Part shown: piece by piece, positions 10,609 to 18,436 of the stretch | Layout: the number at the start of each line of letters is the position of its first letter | How positions within the stretch are numbered: position 1 is the stretch's first letter | Assembly: GCF_000469155.1 (NCBI RefSeq) | Contig: NZ_AWXE01000003.1 | Location: 1 to 64,000 of the forward strand | Direction of reading: 5' to 3' | DNA length: 64,000 bases | Source: Candidatus Micropelagos thuwalensis | GTDB taxonomy: Bacteria; Pseudomonadota; Alphaproteobacteria; RS24 | Position numbers and translations under genes: made by a program | Notes under the pieces: model-generated | Databases searched by the model: none | Seen by the model: the letters and a program-made list of their open reading frames with translations, nothing else | Told to the model about the DNA's origin: nothing

Positions 10609-10917
10609 TTAGGTACCGCCTGTACCACCTGTACCACCTGTACCGCCTGTACCGCCTGTACCGCCTGCGTCATCACCAGCAGCAGCAGGAGTGGGAGCTG
10701 GGTCGTCATCATCATCATCAGCAGCAACTGCTACACCAACAACGGCTGCGCCAATAGCAACAGCAGTAGCTACTGAGACACCAGCAATGGTTCCCGCACC
10801 AGCGGCAGCACCAGCTCCAGCACCAGCACCAGCACCACCAGCAGATGACTCAGATTGTGCATAAGCAGAACTGGTCATGATTATTGCGATTAAAGCAACA
10901 AGTAATTTTTTAAACAT
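10609..10917 (-). CDS. YjbE/GfcA-like small Ala/Gly-rich exported protein
   Basis: 102 aa from the ATG at 10917, chosen because AAGGTG lies 6 nt upstream; an in-frame GTG at 10926 lacks this. The signal peptide ends at SSAYA-QSES. The mature part is low complexity: an Ala-Gly block, a hydrophobic Ala/Val segment, an Asp run, and a C-terminal tail of six Gly-Gly-Thr units encoded by 9-bp tandem repeats at about 10611-10664. E. coli YjbE/GfcA is likewise a tiny, low-complexity exported protein encoded first in the operon. Function is unknown. Repeat-number changes would keep the reading frame. Confidence 0.65.
   Translation of the reverse strand: MFKKLLVALIAIIMTSSAYAQSESSAGGAGAGAGAGAAAGAGTIAGVSVATAVAIGAAVVGVAVAADDDDDDPAPTPAAAGDDAGGTGGTGGTGGTGGTGGT
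10611..10664 (-). repeat. 9-bp tandem repeat coding for Gly-Gly-Thr units
   Basis: Six copies of a 9-bp unit, with a third-base A/G variation in the middle codon, form the 3' end of the YjbE-like gene. The unit is a multiple of three, so slippage would change the tail length but not switch the gene off. Confidence 0.85.
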
Positions 10918-10951
10918 CTGAATCACCTTAGTAAAAAGTAACTTAAAAGCT

Positions 10952-10967
10952 AATTTATATTAGCAAA
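10952..10967 (-). terminator. weak hairpin between the MlaC-like and yjbE-like genes
   Basis: An inverted repeat GCTAAT-ATAA-ATTAGC lies in the 95-bp gap and is followed by TTTT on the minus strand. The stem is short and AT-rich, so it may be an attenuating or weak terminator at most. It separates the MipA/MlaC pair from the polysaccharide export genes. Confidence 0.3.
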
Positions 10968-11021
10968 CAAATAGAAAAAACTAAAAAACAACCTTTTGTC
11001 AAGAGGTTATTATATTAAAAA

Positions 11022-11264
11022 TTAATTTTTTAAAAAATTTATAATTTTTTCGTTTAAATGATTAATCAGACCCTCAATGTCATCTTTCTTTAAATACCTT
11101 AAATATAACCCACGCTTCATTTTTGTATATCTAAAGTCCCAAAAACCAAAATCATAAACCTTCCAGCCATGATTAGTTTTATTAATAAAAAGTTTTAAAT
11201 CCAAGTCAGGTACAATTTTCAGATTCCTCTCAACAATTAAGATTGCGCTTTTATTATTTATCAA
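11022..11264 (-). CDS. 3' part of split MlaC-like gene
   Basis: The frame is open from a TAG at 11282 down to 11022; the only apparent start is a TTG at 11264. The product carries the C-terminal half of the MlaC/Ttg2D phospholipid-binding fold: NHGWKVYDFGFWDF, matching the family's GWKVYDVxVEGxS, followed by the DIEGLINHLNEKI helix. It has no signal peptide or ribosome binding site of its own. It is in the -1 frame relative to the preceding ORF, and the switch can be made at a run of seven A (11276-11270). Fused, the two parts make a protein of about 207 aa, the normal MlaC length. It is therefore either the end of a frameshifted product or a pseudogene fragment. Confidence 0.6.
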   Translation of the reverse strand: MINNKSAILIVERNLKIVPDLDLKLFINKTNHGWKVYDFGFWDFRYTKMKRGLYLRYLKKDDIEGLINHLNEKIINFLKN

Positions 11265-11650
11265 AGTAATTTTTTTAGCCTAAGGCTAGTGTTAAGATTA
11301 CTATTTAGCCATTCATATGCATATCTTCTGAATGTATTTTTAAGAGCTTCAGTAAGTTCTGAAATTAATTTTTTGTTAATTTTAAGGAAATTTTCTTCAC
11401 CCAAAATTGTTTTTAAGGTTAATTCCGGATTACTGTGAAACAAAAAAAGTTTAGCTGGGCCTGCCTCAAATTTATAAGGATATTTGCGATAAAATTTTCT
11501 TTTCTTAGATACCTCACTACTTGAAATAATATCTTCAGCGAAAGTATCTTCAATCTCTTGGATAAGAATTTGTCTATTTTCCAAGCTATACCCAGTTGAG
11601 CAAAAGAAAAAAACAACAAAAAAGGCAGAGAGTAAAAACTTTTTTACCAT
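11261..11650 (-). CDS. 5' part of split MlaC-like periplasmic phospholipid-binding protein gene
   Basis: 129 aa with a signal peptide (cleavage near GYS-LENR). A helical region follows with ISELTEALKNTFRRYAYEWLN, which corresponds to the MlaC helix F..L...TYA..L. MlaC proteins ferry phospholipids between outer and inner membrane. The reading frame ends at 11261, just after CTA AAA AAA TTA, and the missing C-terminal half lies in the -1 frame downstream. The start overlaps the end of the MipA-like gene by 7 bp, so both are co-transcribed. No mlaD, mlaE or mlaA is adjacent. The family call is inferred from pattern, not alignment. Confidence 0.6.
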   Translation of the reverse strand: MVKKFLLSAFFVVFFFCSTGYSLENRQILIQEIEDTFAEDIISSSEVSKKRKFYRKYPYKFEAGPAKLFLFHSNPELTLKTILGEENFLKINKKLISELTEALKNTFRRYAYEWLNSNLNTSLRLKKLL

Positions 11651-12465
11651 ATTTTGAATTTGCGAACGAAACCTATCCCCCCAAGGAGATAATCATCTTT
11701 TTTGATGAGGGGGCTTAATTCGTTCTTCCCTTTAGAAAGATCAATATATTTCACATAACTCAGGATAAGCCACTTATCTGTCTCATATTTAATTGTTGAT
11801 GATAATCTATGCCCCAATAACCCGCTTCTGGCTTTATAGAATGCACGGTCGGTTGTTACAAATTCCTGATTTACCGAGAAAAACTTTGATTGATACGCCT
11901 CACTCGCCCAGATGATACCAATATCAAAATCATAAAATAGGTTTCCATTTTTGGCCTCATAATGCACCCGAGGCTCTACAAGATAACCTGCATCTTGCAC
12001 AAATTTATCATCAAAAGCCTCATCTTCACCTAAAAGCTCAAATGAGGCGCGTACAGGGATATCTAAACTAATGTAATAATTTTGTTTCTGAATGAGCCTG
12101 AGGCTAACTTCAGGACCTATTTCGACAAAAAACCCCAAATCAGGCATACCATTACGCGCGGTATTATCATCACTGGATACCGGAAAAGAACCGGTAATAT
12201 CAAAATCAAGCTGAATGATATTGGTATTAATCAATTCCGCATGTACGCCTTTATCATTGACGCTCAGTCGGTCAGACCTAAAGTCGATGTAAGGCACTGG
12301 CAGGAAATAATCATCATTCTCATCTGATCCGGGATAATGAGGTAAAGAGGCGACGCCCAGCCCAGCACCTAAGATCAGCGAGTCCTCGCTGATGCTCTCA
12401 TTTTCCGTTGCATGACTGACGTGTGGAAAGCATGAAACTGCTACCAATAAGAAAAACCTTTTCAT
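11644..12465 (-). CDS. MipA/OmpV family outer-membrane protein
   Basis: 273 aa with a signal peptide (cleavage near SHA-TENES). The mature protein shows the MipA/OmpV order: LILGAGLGVASLPHYPGSDENDDYFLPVPYIDFRSDRLSV near the N-terminus, GPEVSLRL, and a final beta-strand ending in aromatic residues (GIGFVRKFKIW). Members are outer-membrane barrels; E. coli MipA scaffolds MltA with PBP1B. It overlaps the MlaC-like gene by 7 bp. The specific role here is unknown. Confidence 0.85.
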   Translation of the reverse strand: MKRFFLLVAVSCFPHVSHATENESISEDSLILGAGLGVASLPHYPGSDENDDYFLPVPYIDFRSDRLSVNDKGVHAELINTNIIQLDFDITGSFPVSSDDNTARNGMPDLGFFVEIGPEVSLRLIQKQNYYISLDIPVRASFELLGEDEAFDDKFVQDAGYLVEPRVHYEAKNGNLFYDFDIGIIWASEAYQSKFFSVNQEFVTTDRAFYKARSGLLGHRLSSTIKYETDKWLILSYVKYIDLSKGKNELSPLIKKDDYLLGGIGFVRKFKIW

Positions 12466-12484
12466 AAACCCTCAATTAACTCCC

Positions 12485-13525
12485 TTAGGGACAAAGGTTG
12501 GATGCGCTAAGATGTATTTCTTCTATTTCCGACAATATGTCATCATTTAATTCAACATCAATTGAAGAAATGGCAATTTCTAGCTGTTCCATACTTGTCG
12601 CCCCAATAATATTGGACGTTACAAAAGGTCTGGTCGTGACAAATTGAATAGCCATTTGTGCGGGATTTAACCCATGTTTGTTTGCCAATGCAAGATACTT
12701 GTCCACCGCCTCTTCCGATCCCGCTGTTTCATAGCGGCTAAGCCGAGGCGCAATATATTTTCTAGACCCGACGGGTATTGCTCCCTTTTGGTATTTACCG
12801 GTGAGATAGCCTTGCGCGAGAGGAGAATAGGCTAATAATCCGACCTTATCGCGATGATAGATTTCCGAACCGCCAAGTTCATAAATACGATTAAGAAAAT
12901 TATAGGCATTCTGAACAGAGACAATACGAGGCAAATTCTTGGTTTCGGCATAATGCAAAAACTTCATTGTCCCCCATGGGGTTTCGTTAGAAAGACCAAA
13001 ATGGCGGACTTTGCCGGATTTTCTCAACTCATCCAAAATACCGAGCGTATCCTCGATGCGGTTAATCTCATCACCGAAATGCTGATATCCTAATCCGCCA
13101 AATAAGGGCAGAGGGCGATCAGGCCAATGGAGCTGATAGAGATCAATATAATCGGTCTTTAAACGGGCGAGGCTTTTATCAATCGCCTCCATAATCTGAG
13201 GGCGTGTTAATTCAGGCTCATCCCCATTATCCCTGAACCAGGTCATGGTTGAACGACCGACCACTTTGGTTGCAAGAATAACATCCTGTCTCTTGCCGGT
13301 CTTCTCAAACCAGTTTCCAATCATGGTTTCCGTTCTTCCCTGCGTCACAGCTTCCGGCGGAATAGGATAAAGTTCGGCGGTATCAAAAAAGTTGACGCCC
13401 TTTTCAAATGCATAATCCATCTGCTCAAAGGCTTCTTCTTCGGTATTTTGACGACCCCAGGTCATTGTACCTAGACAGATGGCACTGACCTGCACATCCG
13501 TATCTCCTAATTGTCTTCTTTCCAT
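12485..13525 (-). CDS. tas: aldo/keto reductase, Tas-like
   Basis: 346 aa from ATG 13525, chosen because GAGGGG lies a few bases upstream; an in-frame TTG at 13543 would add six residues. It closely follows the E. coli Tas pattern: LGTMTWGRQNTEEEAFEQMDYA, then the catalytic Asp/Tyr pair in FFDTAELYPIPPE, Lys in ATKVVG, and HWPDRPLPLFGGLGY. The cofactor end GATSMEQLE is also present. It is an NADPH-dependent cytoplasmic reductase with substrate unknown. It is convergent with MipA and divergent from the nitroreductase, sharing a 96-bp promoter region with the latter. Confidence 0.88.
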   Translation of the reverse strand: MERRQLGDTDVQVSAICLGTMTWGRQNTEEEAFEQMDYAFEKGVNFFDTAELYPIPPEAVTQGRTETMIGNWFEKTGKRQDVILATKVVGRSTMTWFRDNGDEPELTRPQIMEAIDKSLARLKTDYIDLYQLHWPDRPLPLFGGLGYQHFGDEINRIEDTLGILDELRKSGKVRHFGLSNETPWGTMKFLHYAETKNLPRIVSVQNAYNFLNRIYELGGSEIYHRDKVGLLAYSPLAQGYLTGKYQKGAIPVGSRKYIAPRLSRYETAGSEEAVDKYLALANKHGLNPAQMAIQFVTTRPFVTSNIIGATSMEQLEIAISSIDVELNDDILSEIEEIHLSASNLCP

Positions 13526-13621
13526 GGCACCCCTCTTCAGCAACCTAACTGTGCTGATAAGTTCAGTTGCAACGCTGAAACCAATAACATAACTTCGGGA
13601 GAGTATTGAAAAGGAGCCACA

Positions 13622-14293
13622 ATGACAACTGTTTCAGAAGCGATACTATCCCGGCGATCCATAAGAGCTTTTTTAGATAAACCTGTAGCCCCCGATTTAA
13701 TAAAAAAAATCATCACACAGTCTGCCCGTGCCCCGTCTGGTGGAAATCTACAACCTTGGTATGTCGATGTTGTAACTGGGGATAGCCATAAAAAACTTTT
13801 GGATTTGATGGATAAAAAAATCGCAGACAACCCGGCAGGGGAAACAAGAGATTATGATTTCTATCCGAGTGATTTGCCTGATAAGTATACCAACCGCAGA
13901 CGTGCAACCGGCGCCGGCCTCTATGAAGCAATGGGCATTGCTTATGATGATAAGCTGGCCAGATGGGATGCCATGAAGTTAAATTGGGAATTTTTTGGTG
14001 CGCCTGTTGGTCTGTTTTTCTCGATTGATAAATTCATGGGTAAAAATCAATGGTGTCATCTCGGCATGTTGATGCAAAACATTTCCCTCCTCGCAATTGA
14101 AAACGGTCTCGCAACCTGCATGCAAGAAGCTTGGGCCGTCTATAGTGAGACCATGCATGACTTTTTAAATCTACCTGATGAGCGTGTTTTTTACTGCGGT
14201 ATGGCACTTGGTTATGAAGACAAAACTGCACAAGTTAATAAATTCATTACTGAAAGGGAGAAATTAGTTAAATTTGTTAGTTTTATTGATTGA
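13622..14293 (+). CDS. nitroreductase family FMN oxidoreductase
   Basis: 223 aa. The N-terminal SRRSIRAFLDKPV and ARAPSGGNLQPWYVDVV motifs bind FMN. A later CHLGMLMQNISLLAIENGLATCMQEAW segment and GMALGYED near the C-terminus are typical of NfsB-like and NADH-oxidase-like nitroreductases. It is probably a homodimeric cytoplasmic flavoenzyme reducing nitro- or quinone-type compounds with NAD(P)H. A ribosome-binding GGAG precedes the start (gaaaaggagccacaATG). It is divergent from the Tas-like gene, and both could be part of the same redox-stress response. Confidence 0.9.
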   Translation: MTTVSEAILSRRSIRAFLDKPVAPDLIKKIITQSARAPSGGNLQPWYVDVVTGDSHKKLLDLMDKKIADNPAGETRDYDFYPSDLPDKYTNRRRATGAGLYEAMGIAYDDKLARWDAMKLNWEFFGAPVGLFFSIDKFMGKNQWCHLGMLMQNISLLAIENGLATCMQEAWAVYSETMHDFLNLPDERVFYCGMALGYEDKTAQVNKFITEREKLVKFVSFID

Positions 14294-14366
14294 AATAAAA
14301 CAAATAAGGCGTATGTGTATTAAAGGTATTCTGGTTGAGTGTTGCGTAAATGAGGAAATTAAGCGT

Positions 14367-14723
14367 ATGCGTAAGGAAGTAATTTTTAACGAGTGGTTGC
14401 AAGAAGTTTCCAAATATCCAAATGTAAATTACTTCAGACATTCAGGTGCTACGATGAGCCTCATGGCAACTATCGCCTCCCTAAATGGTGATTTCAACTT
14501 CGGGGTGACAGACTACATAAAAATCGCCCAGCAGCATCAAGCTTCAAAAAATCACAGCGAAAGCTCACTGCGTAATTTCTTGATGCAAGCAATTAAAGAT
14601 GGTCATTTTGTGGCGTTGGATAATCCTTTGAAGAAAACCAGAAAGACGCTCGTACTATCCGATACGCTCAAAAAAGAGTACCGAAACTGGCTCAACTCTC
14701 TATCCAAAAAATTCGCAGCCTAA
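14367..14723 (+). CDS. small MarR-like winged-helix protein (tentative)
   Basis: 118 aa from ATG 14367; the open frame extends back to 14274 but overlaps the nitroreductase, and a GAGG lies upstream of the chosen ATG. Residues about 20-110 look like a winged helix-turn-helix: a helix (SLMATIASLNGDFNFGVTDYIKIA), a second helix (ESSLRNFLMQAIKDGHFVAL), then a wing with the MarR-like KKTRKTLVLSDTLKKEY, comparable to DxRxxxLxLT. It could regulate the upstream redox genes. The assignment rests on pattern only, and a plain hypothetical is possible. Confidence 0.5.
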   Translation: MRKEVIFNEWLQEVSKYPNVNYFRHSGATMSLMATIASLNGDFNFGVTDYIKIAQQHQASKNHSESSLRNFLMQAIKDGHFVALDNPLKKTRKTLVLSDTLKKEYRNWLNSLSKKFAA

Positions 14724-14758
14724 AAACAAAAAATTTCGTGACCTTAGGCCCTCACTGA

Positions 14759-15223
14759 CTAGCCCTTAGCAGCATGGTCAACAATGTCATTCGGAAGATT
14801 ACCTTCCCAAGCGTTTTTATAAAACGCTAAATCTGCAATGAATTGCACTTGGTCATCTGTATCAATAAATGACACTGGCCCGTGTCCGAAATAAATAAAT
14901 TCAGTCACCTCCAGACCAGCAGCTTCTTCGTGAATCTCACCGATTGACTCATAGCCATACACACCCGGCCCAGCTTCACCAGTTTCAAATGTAAGTAAGC
15001 CTTTTGTGACAAAAAATTCCGCTGGGCTAATATGTTGATGTCGGCCAAATTTCACACCAGGTTGAAGCTGGACGTAAAGAACCCAGTCACCTGTGACATC
15101 GCAATATCTAAGAAGCTTAAACTTGACGCCTTCACCAAGTTCAACCCAATCAATTTTATTGATATCCGCGAGCATGCCACCTTGTACACCTGGGTCATGA
15201 ATTTCTGATATATTTCTAGCCAT
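14759..15223 (-). CDS. cupin-domain protein, 2,4'-dihydroxyacetophenone dioxygenase/ChrR-like
   Basis: 154 aa. The single cupin domain includes QLQPGVKFGRHQHISPAEFFVTKGLLTFETG, with metal ligands H and E in the HQH...E motif near residues 62-70, and FIYFGHGPVSFID supplying the second motif. It resembles acetylacetone-cleaving and dihydroxyacetophenone-dioxygenase-like cupins. Likely a metal-binding cytoplasmic enzyme; the substrate is unknown. It stands alone, convergent with the preceding small gene and 48 bp from the next membrane protein gene. Confidence 0.75.
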   Translation of the reverse strand: MARNISEIHDPGVQGGMLADINKIDWVELGEGVKFKLLRYCDVTGDWVLYVQLQPGVKFGRHQHISPAEFFVTKGLLTFETGEAGPGVYGYESIGEIHEEAAGLEVTEFIYFGHGPVSFIDTDDQVQFIADLAFYKNAWEGNLPNDIVDHAAKG

Positions 15224-15271
15224 TTCGTTACCAAATTATCCGCTACAGACGTTGTTAAATATTTATGAAAT

Positions 15272-15628
15272 CTATTCAGGTTCGCTAAATGTAACAGCTA
15301 CGAGCTTTAACATATATCCGTAGAAAAGGGTTGTGAGAGCAACAGCAAAAGCAGGGGCGACACTTTCCAAATCATTCAAGGTTTTAAATGAAGAATAAGC
15401 CATTATCGCAATAATGCCCATGATAGCGCCAATCCAACCGAAATATATCGTACCGTTACCAAATTCACTTAAGTAATTATCTGTTCTACCCTTTAACAAT
15501 GCAAAACCGATACCGCCTCCGAAAACTAAAATAAAGCTGTATAGATCTATGAAAGTATTCAAACCGAATTTGTTTGCTATGGTAGCAACAAGAAAAATAC
15601 AAATAACTAACCCTAAATATCTTTTCAC
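15272..15628 (-). CDS. small integral membrane protein, MotA-like in outline (hypothetical)
   Basis: 118 aa with about four hydrophobic segments: residues 3-20, 26-46 (IDLYSFILVFGGGIGFALLKG), 60-78 and 91-110. The first half, with DLYSFILVFGGGIGFALL, recalls the start of MotA/TolQ-like proteins, which have a D-x-x-S/T-hydrophobic-GG pattern, but the rest is too short for MotA. There is an apparent SD (GGAGGT) just before the start on the minus strand. I do not assign a function. Confidence 0.6.
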   Translation of the reverse strand: MKRYLGLVICIFLVATIANKFGLNTFIDLYSFILVFGGGIGFALLKGRTDNYLSEFGNGTIYFGWIGAIMGIIAIMAYSSFKTLNDLESVAPAFAVALTTLFYGYMLKLVAVTFSEPE

Positions 15629-15845
15629 AAGATTACCTCCAAATTTATAATCAAAATCAACATTAAAAGTTTACATAACTACTGTAAGCAATCTCAGCAT
15701 TAATTGTGCTTAATTCATAGTAGCTTTTATCCTCTTGGAAATGAAATCAATTATATATATCTCTACAAATTACTAGTTTCCTTTTTTGGGGAAATATTTT
15801 GATCTCTAGGGTAATTTATATGTATCTGAGATTTGATGTAGTGGT

Positions 15846-17906
15846 ATGACCAAAAAAAATTCTTTAGTTCCCGTTTTATTGATTTCTTTAATCGTAGTCT
15901 CATATTTTATCTTTTCATCTTCCGAAAAAGATAAAACCTCAGACTGGTTATCATATGGAAATGAGTACAACGAGCAGCATTTTAGTCATCTTAATCAAAT
16001 CAACATTAAGAATGTAAATAGTCTTAAACTTGACTGGGAACTCCCTTTACCTGATGCCATTCAACTCGGTAGCACCCCTTTAGCCATTGATGGCAAAATA
16101 TATTTCACTGGAGACAGAGCAATCGTATATGCCGTTGACGGTAGAACTGGACAATTAATTTGGGTTTATGATCCAAAAATTGGAGAAAAATCACCAAGAA
16201 AGATTGCACTGGGCTGGAATTCTAATCGGGGATTAGCCTATTTAGACGGAAAACTTTTTCTTGGTGCAACAGATGGTCGGCTCATCGCGCTGAATAAAGA
16301 CTCAGGTGAATTAATTTGGTCAGTCGATACATTTGAAAAAAATGGTGACCGGGCCATTACTGGCGCACCGCGCGCTTTTAAAGACACTGTGATTATTGGT
16401 CATGGAGGCGCTGATGCACAAGCGCGGGGTTATGTGTCCGCCTATGACGCTAATACAGGTGAATTTAAATGGCGTTTTTATCTGGTTCCCGGAGATCCCG
16501 CAAAAGGCTTCGAGAATGAGGCCATGGAAATGGCTGCCAAAACCTGGCATGGCGACTGGTGGAATAGAGGCGGCGGCGGCGGAACCGTCTGGAATGCCAT
16601 GACATTTGATGAAGAATTTAACGCAATTTATTTAGGCACCGGGAATGGAGGCGTTTGGGATCATCAACTTAGAAGTGATGGCATAGGGGATAACCTTTTT
16701 CTCGGGTCAATAGTCGCGCTGGATGCTGATACCGGCGACTATCGCTGGCATTATCAAGTCATGCCGGAAGAAAGCTGGGACTATAACGCCGCGATGGATA
16801 TTGTTTTGGCTGATTTAGAAATTAAAGGGGAAACAAAAAAGGTTTTAATGCAAGCGCCCAAAAATGGATTTTTATATGTCATAGACCGTCAAACTGGGAA
16901 GCTCATCGGCGCGGATAAATTTTCTAAATCCAATTGGGCCAGTAAAATTGATTTGGAAACCGGGCGGCCTGTAATGGGCGAGGCAGCTGATTTTCAAAAA
17001 AGTCCTAAGCATCTTTGGCCGGGCCCAATCGGGGCACATAATTGGCAGGCCATGGCTTACAGCCCGAAACAAAAACTTGTTTACATTCCCGAAATGCAGC
17101 ACGGGGCTACCTACATAAAATCTGAGATGCCAAATCTGAGAGAAAATTTTCTCAACCTCTCCATTATTACGACCTATGATCAAATAGATCCAAACGATGG
17201 CAAAGGATCAATCGTTGCGATGGATCCTGTGACATTGAAACCAAAATGGAAAGTTCAACATGATAGTTTTTGGAATGGCGGGATACTGGCCACGGAAGGT
17301 GATCTTGTTTTTCAAGGAACTGCTGATGGAGAATTTGCCGCCTACAGTGCAATTGATGGCACGAAATTATGGTTCATTGATGTTCAAAGAGGTGTAACCA
17401 GCGCGCCAATAAGTTACATGGTTGATGGTGTCCAGCGCATTGTTATACCAGTAGGATATGCTGGTGGGTATGCGGCATTCGGAATTAAAGCCACCCATGC
17501 GGGGTGGAAATATAAAGCACCTGGAATCAGACTTTTAAGCTTTAGTCTGGAGGGAGAAAAAGAACTCAAGAGGGTTGAAACCGGAAGGTATCAACTTGAT
17601 TTAGTCGACTTGAGCGATGTTGAGATTGACGAAAAACTCGCGTTAACTGGCATGGAACTATATCACAGCGCCCCCTGTGGGAGTTGTCATGGTGGTCAAG
17701 GTAATAATTCTGGTTCCGGAGCGCCGGATTTAAGGGAGTCTGCATCTCTCACAGACTTTGAGACCTTCAAATCCTTAACAAAAGACGGGCTTTTGGTTGA
17801 TAACGGTATGCCAAAATTTGATGATCTGTCTGATAGCGAGATCAATGCCATTTATGAGTATTTAAGGCAGAGAACGAAAATCGCCGCTGCGGATTTGAAA
17901 AATTAG
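15846..17906 (+). CDS. PQQ-dependent alcohol/sugar dehydrogenase with C-terminal cytochrome c
   Basis: 686 aa. A membrane anchor or signal lies at residues 7-23. The eight-bladed quinoprotein propeller follows, with repeats such as VYAVDGRTGQLIWVYD, GGGGTVWNAMTFDEEFNAIYLGTGNGG and SIVALDADTGDYRWHYQ. The catalytic Asp is probably D312 in WDYNA. A class I heme motif CGSCH lies at 611-615, with a likely axial Met in NGMPKF. It should oxidise an alcohol in the periplasm and pass electrons through its own heme to the respiratory chain. The adjacent cysteine pair normal for methanol/ethanol dehydrogenases is absent (RKIALGWNSNRG instead). N314 where lanthanide enzymes have a second Asp suggests calcium rather than lanthanide. 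Confidence 0.9.
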   Translation: MTKKNSLVPVLLISLIVVSYFIFSSSEKDKTSDWLSYGNEYNEQHFSHLNQINIKNVNSLKLDWELPLPDAIQLGSTPLAIDGKIYFTGDRAIVYAVDGRTGQLIWVYDPKIGEKSPRKIALGWNSNRGLAYLDGKLFLGATDGRLIALNKDSGELIWSVDTFEKNGDRAITGAPRAFKDTVIIGHGGADAQARGYVSAYDANTGEFKWRFYLVPGDPAKGFENEAMEMAAKTWHGDWWNRGGGGGTVWNAMTFDEEFNAIYLGTGNGGVWDHQLRSDGIGDNLFLGSIVALDADTGDYRWHYQVMPEESWDYNAAMDIVLADLEIKGETKKVLMQAPKNGFLYVIDRQTGKLIGADKFSKSNWASKIDLETGRPVMGEAADFQKSPKHLWPGPIGAHNWQAMAYSPKQKLVYIPEMQHGATYIKSEMPNLRENFLNLSIITTYDQIDPNDGKGSIVAMDPVTLKPKWKVQHDSFWNGGILATEGDLVFQGTADGEFAAYSAIDGTKLWFIDVQRGVTSAPISYMVDGVQRIVIPVGYAGGYAAFGIKATHAGWKYKAPGIRLLSFSLEGEKELKRVETGRYQLDLVDLSDVEIDEKLALTGMELYHSAPCGSCHGGQGNNSGSGAPDLRESASLTDFETFKSLTKDGLLVDNGMPKFDDLSDSEINAIYEYLRQRTKIAAADLKN

Positions 17907-17946
17907 GTTTTATGAATTTTGAAGAGAGTCGCAGGGCTTTATTGCT

Positions 17947-18336
17947 TCAGTATAAGGCTGTCGCTTCCTCCATGGCTTTTTCAAAAGTCATTAAATCAAA
18001 ATAATCTCGCCAATGGGTCATTAGACCATCTGAAAACGTCATCACTCCGCATACGGGCAACTCGACCCATTTATCGTTAATTAGAAATTTATCTGTTCGT
18101 TCGGTAAAGACGTTGCCTCTATCATCTTCCGCAATTTGATGAATATCCCAGATGATTTTCTCGCTCATCTCTAATACAGGAGCAATGAAAGTTCTAATTT
18201 TGTCGTGCCCCTTAAGCGGTTTCATAGGAATGTTATGATATCGACAACTTTCGGACATCATATTGAGAATTTTATCGAGATTTTTATTTTCCCAAGCGCC
18301 AATAAAATCTTTTGCTAGATGGGTATTATCTGACAT
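17947..18336 (-). CDS. limonene-epoxide-hydrolase/SnoaL-like protein
   Basis: 129 aa, one NTF2-like domain. The active-site pattern of limonene-1,2-epoxide hydrolases is visible: ERTDKFLINDKWVELPVCGVM supplies Arg-x-Asp, and THWRDYFDLMTF the second Asp. YHNIPMKPLKGHDKIR is also typical. It may hydrolyse an epoxide or simply bind a small hydrophobic ligand. It is convergent with the PQQ dehydrogenase (40-bp gap) and 100 bp downstream of the TetR gene, so it could be in the TetR-controlled unit. Confidence 0.8.
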   Translation of the reverse strand: MSDNTHLAKDFIGAWENKNLDKILNMMSESCRYHNIPMKPLKGHDKIRTFIAPVLEMSEKIIWDIHQIAEDDRGNVFTERTDKFLINDKWVELPVCGVMTFSDGLMTHWRDYFDLMTFEKAMEEATALY

Positions 18337-18436
18337 AGCCGGCTTTTTTTAAATCATAAAATATTATCAATTAAAAACACCTTAATTCAAATGTTTTACT
18401 TATGAAATCCATAAATCCAATATTTTTGTTTATCAA

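Noticed and set aside
10611-10664. Phase variation by the 9-bp repeats of the YjbE-like gene
   Set aside because: The unit is a multiple of three and ends the gene, so copy changes do not shift the frame.
10461-10757. 98-codon plus-strand frame rich in His and Gln opposite the yjbE/yjbH-like genes
   Set aside because: It is the antisense of the Gly/Ala/Thr repeats and has no start signal.
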